A stretch of 7,657 nt of DNA from assembly GCA_017424085.1 (NCBI GenBank), contig JAFPBP010000045.1:1-7657 (forward strand), given 5' to 3'. Of the stretch, positions 7,016-7,657 are shown one piece after another; position 1 is the stretch's first letter, and every line of letters begins with the position of its first letter. The stretch comes from Clostridia bacterium. GTDB lineage: Bacteria > Bacillota > Clostridia > Oscillospirales > UBA644. Below the pieces are notes generated by a model that had not been told where the DNA came from, searched no databases, and worked only from the letters and a program-made list of their open reading frames with translations. The position numbers were made by a program, and so were the translations under genes.

Positions 7016-7423
7016 ATGTACAAAGACAGCATCTTCAACACGACGATTCTGTGTATTGATCAATACACGGATCAGACTTTGGTCGGCAGGGCGTACAATT
7101 CTGCATACAATGGCGGGGTGTCGTTCCGAAGTACCATTGATCTGCTAACGAAATTGGAATCAATTCTGGAGGAGACCAATGCGCCTCAATCGTATTCCTG
7201 CCGAAGGGCATTTCGCCCGAAAGGTGATCGGCAACAACCGGAAACGATTCAGGCGGATTTGAAGGAAGGCAAAGTCGCAACCTTCTCCTTGAGGATCATG
7301 TTCCGGCAGAACTCCAGCTGGCAAGGCTCCCTGCTTTGGCATGAAGGACGGCAGGAAGAAACCTTCCGAAGCGTTTTGGAATTGTTGCTGCTGATCGACA
7401 GCGCCCTCTCGTTTGAAAAATAA
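7016..7423 (+). CDS. Conserved-looking small protein of unknown function (135 aa)
   Basis: I do not recognise a named family. The gene is credible: it has its own promoter, a strong GGAGG (7004-7008) 7 nt before the ATG, and a complete frame with codon use like its neighbours. The protein has no signal peptide or membrane segment and is likely cytoplasmic. The N-terminal half includes a segment around residues 19-30 (TDQTLVGRAYNS) and a predicted helix (about 38-55). The middle (about 57-85) is polar and basic and looks like a linker (RRAFRPKGDRQQ). The C-terminal part (about 86-132) holds FSLRIMFRQNSSWQGSLLW, then GRQEETFRS and a hydrophobic helix rich in Leu. From memory, similar proteins with the RQNxSWQG core occur in other Clostridia, with no function I can state. 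It follows the operon terminator, so it need not belong to the biosynthetic pathway. Confidence 0.8.
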   Translation: MYKDSIFNTTILCIDQYTDQTLVGRAYNSAYNGGVSFRSTIDLLTKLESILEETNAPQSYSCRRAFRPKGDRQQPETIQADLKEGKVATFSLRIMFRQNSSWQGSLLWHEGRQEETFRSVLELLLLIDSALSFEK

Positions 7424-7471
7424 TGTCGAAATTTGGTTTCTTAAATTAGCATTTATTTTAATTTGTTTTCA

Positions 7472-7508
7472 AAATGTAACCACAATTGTAACCGCGCTCT
7501 GCTATAAT
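7472..7508 (+). promoter_or_regulatory. Second promoter with TGTAAC/TGTAAC direct repeat, upstream of the secreted-protein gene
   Basis: The -10 box TATAAT (7503-7508) is preceded by TGC (7500-7502), an extended -10. TGTAAC occurs at 7475-7480 and 7487-7492, a 12-bp period, and ends 10 nt before the -10. There is no normal -35 box (CCACAA at 7480-7485). Its layout is the same as in the promoter at 6937-6973. Transcription would start near 7515, giving a leader of about 56 nt. Confidence 0.65.
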
Positions 7509-7570
7509 GTGTACATAAGCTTTGAAAACACAGTGCTACCATAGAAAAAATTCAGAAAGGAATAACCCTT

Positions 7571-7657
7571 ATGAAAAAGATTATTTCATTCGTTCTTGCA
7601 GTTTCCATGATCATGAGCATCTTCGCATCGGCTCTGGTCTTTTCTGCGGATGAAACC
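7571..7657 (+). CDS. Secreted or surface protein, N-terminus only (3' truncated)
   Basis: Only 29 codons are in the window and the frame runs off the end. The ATG at 7571 is preceded by AGAAAGGA (7554-7561) at 9 nt. The visible protein is a typical Sec signal peptide: Lys-Lys at positions 2-3, a hydrophobic core of about 20 residues (from IISFVLAVSM onward) and a probable signal peptidase I site after VFSA (residue 26), leaving Asp-Glu-Thr as the start of the mature chain. No lipobox cysteine is present in the visible part, so it is probably not a lipoprotein. The mature function cannot be told from this fragment. It has its own promoter, which shares its architecture with that of the preceding gene. 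Confidence 0.85.
   Translation, partial: MKKIISFVLAVSMIMSIFASALVFSADET

Noticed and set aside
7443..7464. Hairpin AAATTA/TAATTT after the 135-aa gene as a terminator
   Set aside because: The stem is only 6 bp of A-T pairs with a short T run, too weak to call; the 135-aa gene may read through into the next gene.

Overview
The window looks like part of a specialised-metabolite gene cluster from an anaerobic Gram-positive bacterium, most likely an uncultured gut-type member of the Clostridia (Oscillospirales or Ruminococcaceae-like). I infer this from several features: strong AGAGG/GGAGG ribosome binding sites, tightly packed co-directional genes with ATGA overlaps, TATAAT promoters, a Clostridia-style short Lys-rich signal peptide, and a 7TM-PAS histidine kinase of a type common in that class. 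All real genes lie on the + strand. No mobile element, CRISPR array or RNA gene was recognised.

Bases 2-6872 look like the distal part of one operon. It opens with the 3' end of an NRPS-like gene: a carrier domain followed by a terminal thioester reductase, the kind of module that releases a peptide as an aldehyde or alcohol. Next come a membrane histidine kinase and a response regulator carrying an HD-GYP domain (cyclic-di-GMP phosphodiesterase family). These are followed by an adenylate-forming acyl ligase, a stand-alone acyl carrier protein and an Sfp-type phosphopantetheinyl transferase. A perfect 11-bp hairpin with a T-rich tail (6890-6934) closes the operon.

The last part (6935-7657) holds two separately transcribed genes: a 135-aa protein of unknown function and the first 29 codons of a secreted protein. 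Each is preceded by a promoter with the same layout: AAATGTAAC, 5 nt, TTGTRAC, 10 nt, TATAAT. This spacing-conserved direct repeat takes the place of a -35 box and suggests a shared activator.

Working model (inference): the ligase activates a fatty or other carboxylic acid and loads it on the ACP. The PPTase primes both the ACP and the NRPS carrier. The upstream NRPS, outside the window, N-acylates and extends the chain, and the reductase domain releases it as an aldehyde or alcohol. The embedded sensor kinase/HD-GYP pair would tie production, or the response to the product, to an extracellular or membrane signal through a nucleotide second messenger. An N-acylated peptide aldehyde is the simplest product class that fits, but the adenylation and condensation domains that would decide this are not in view.
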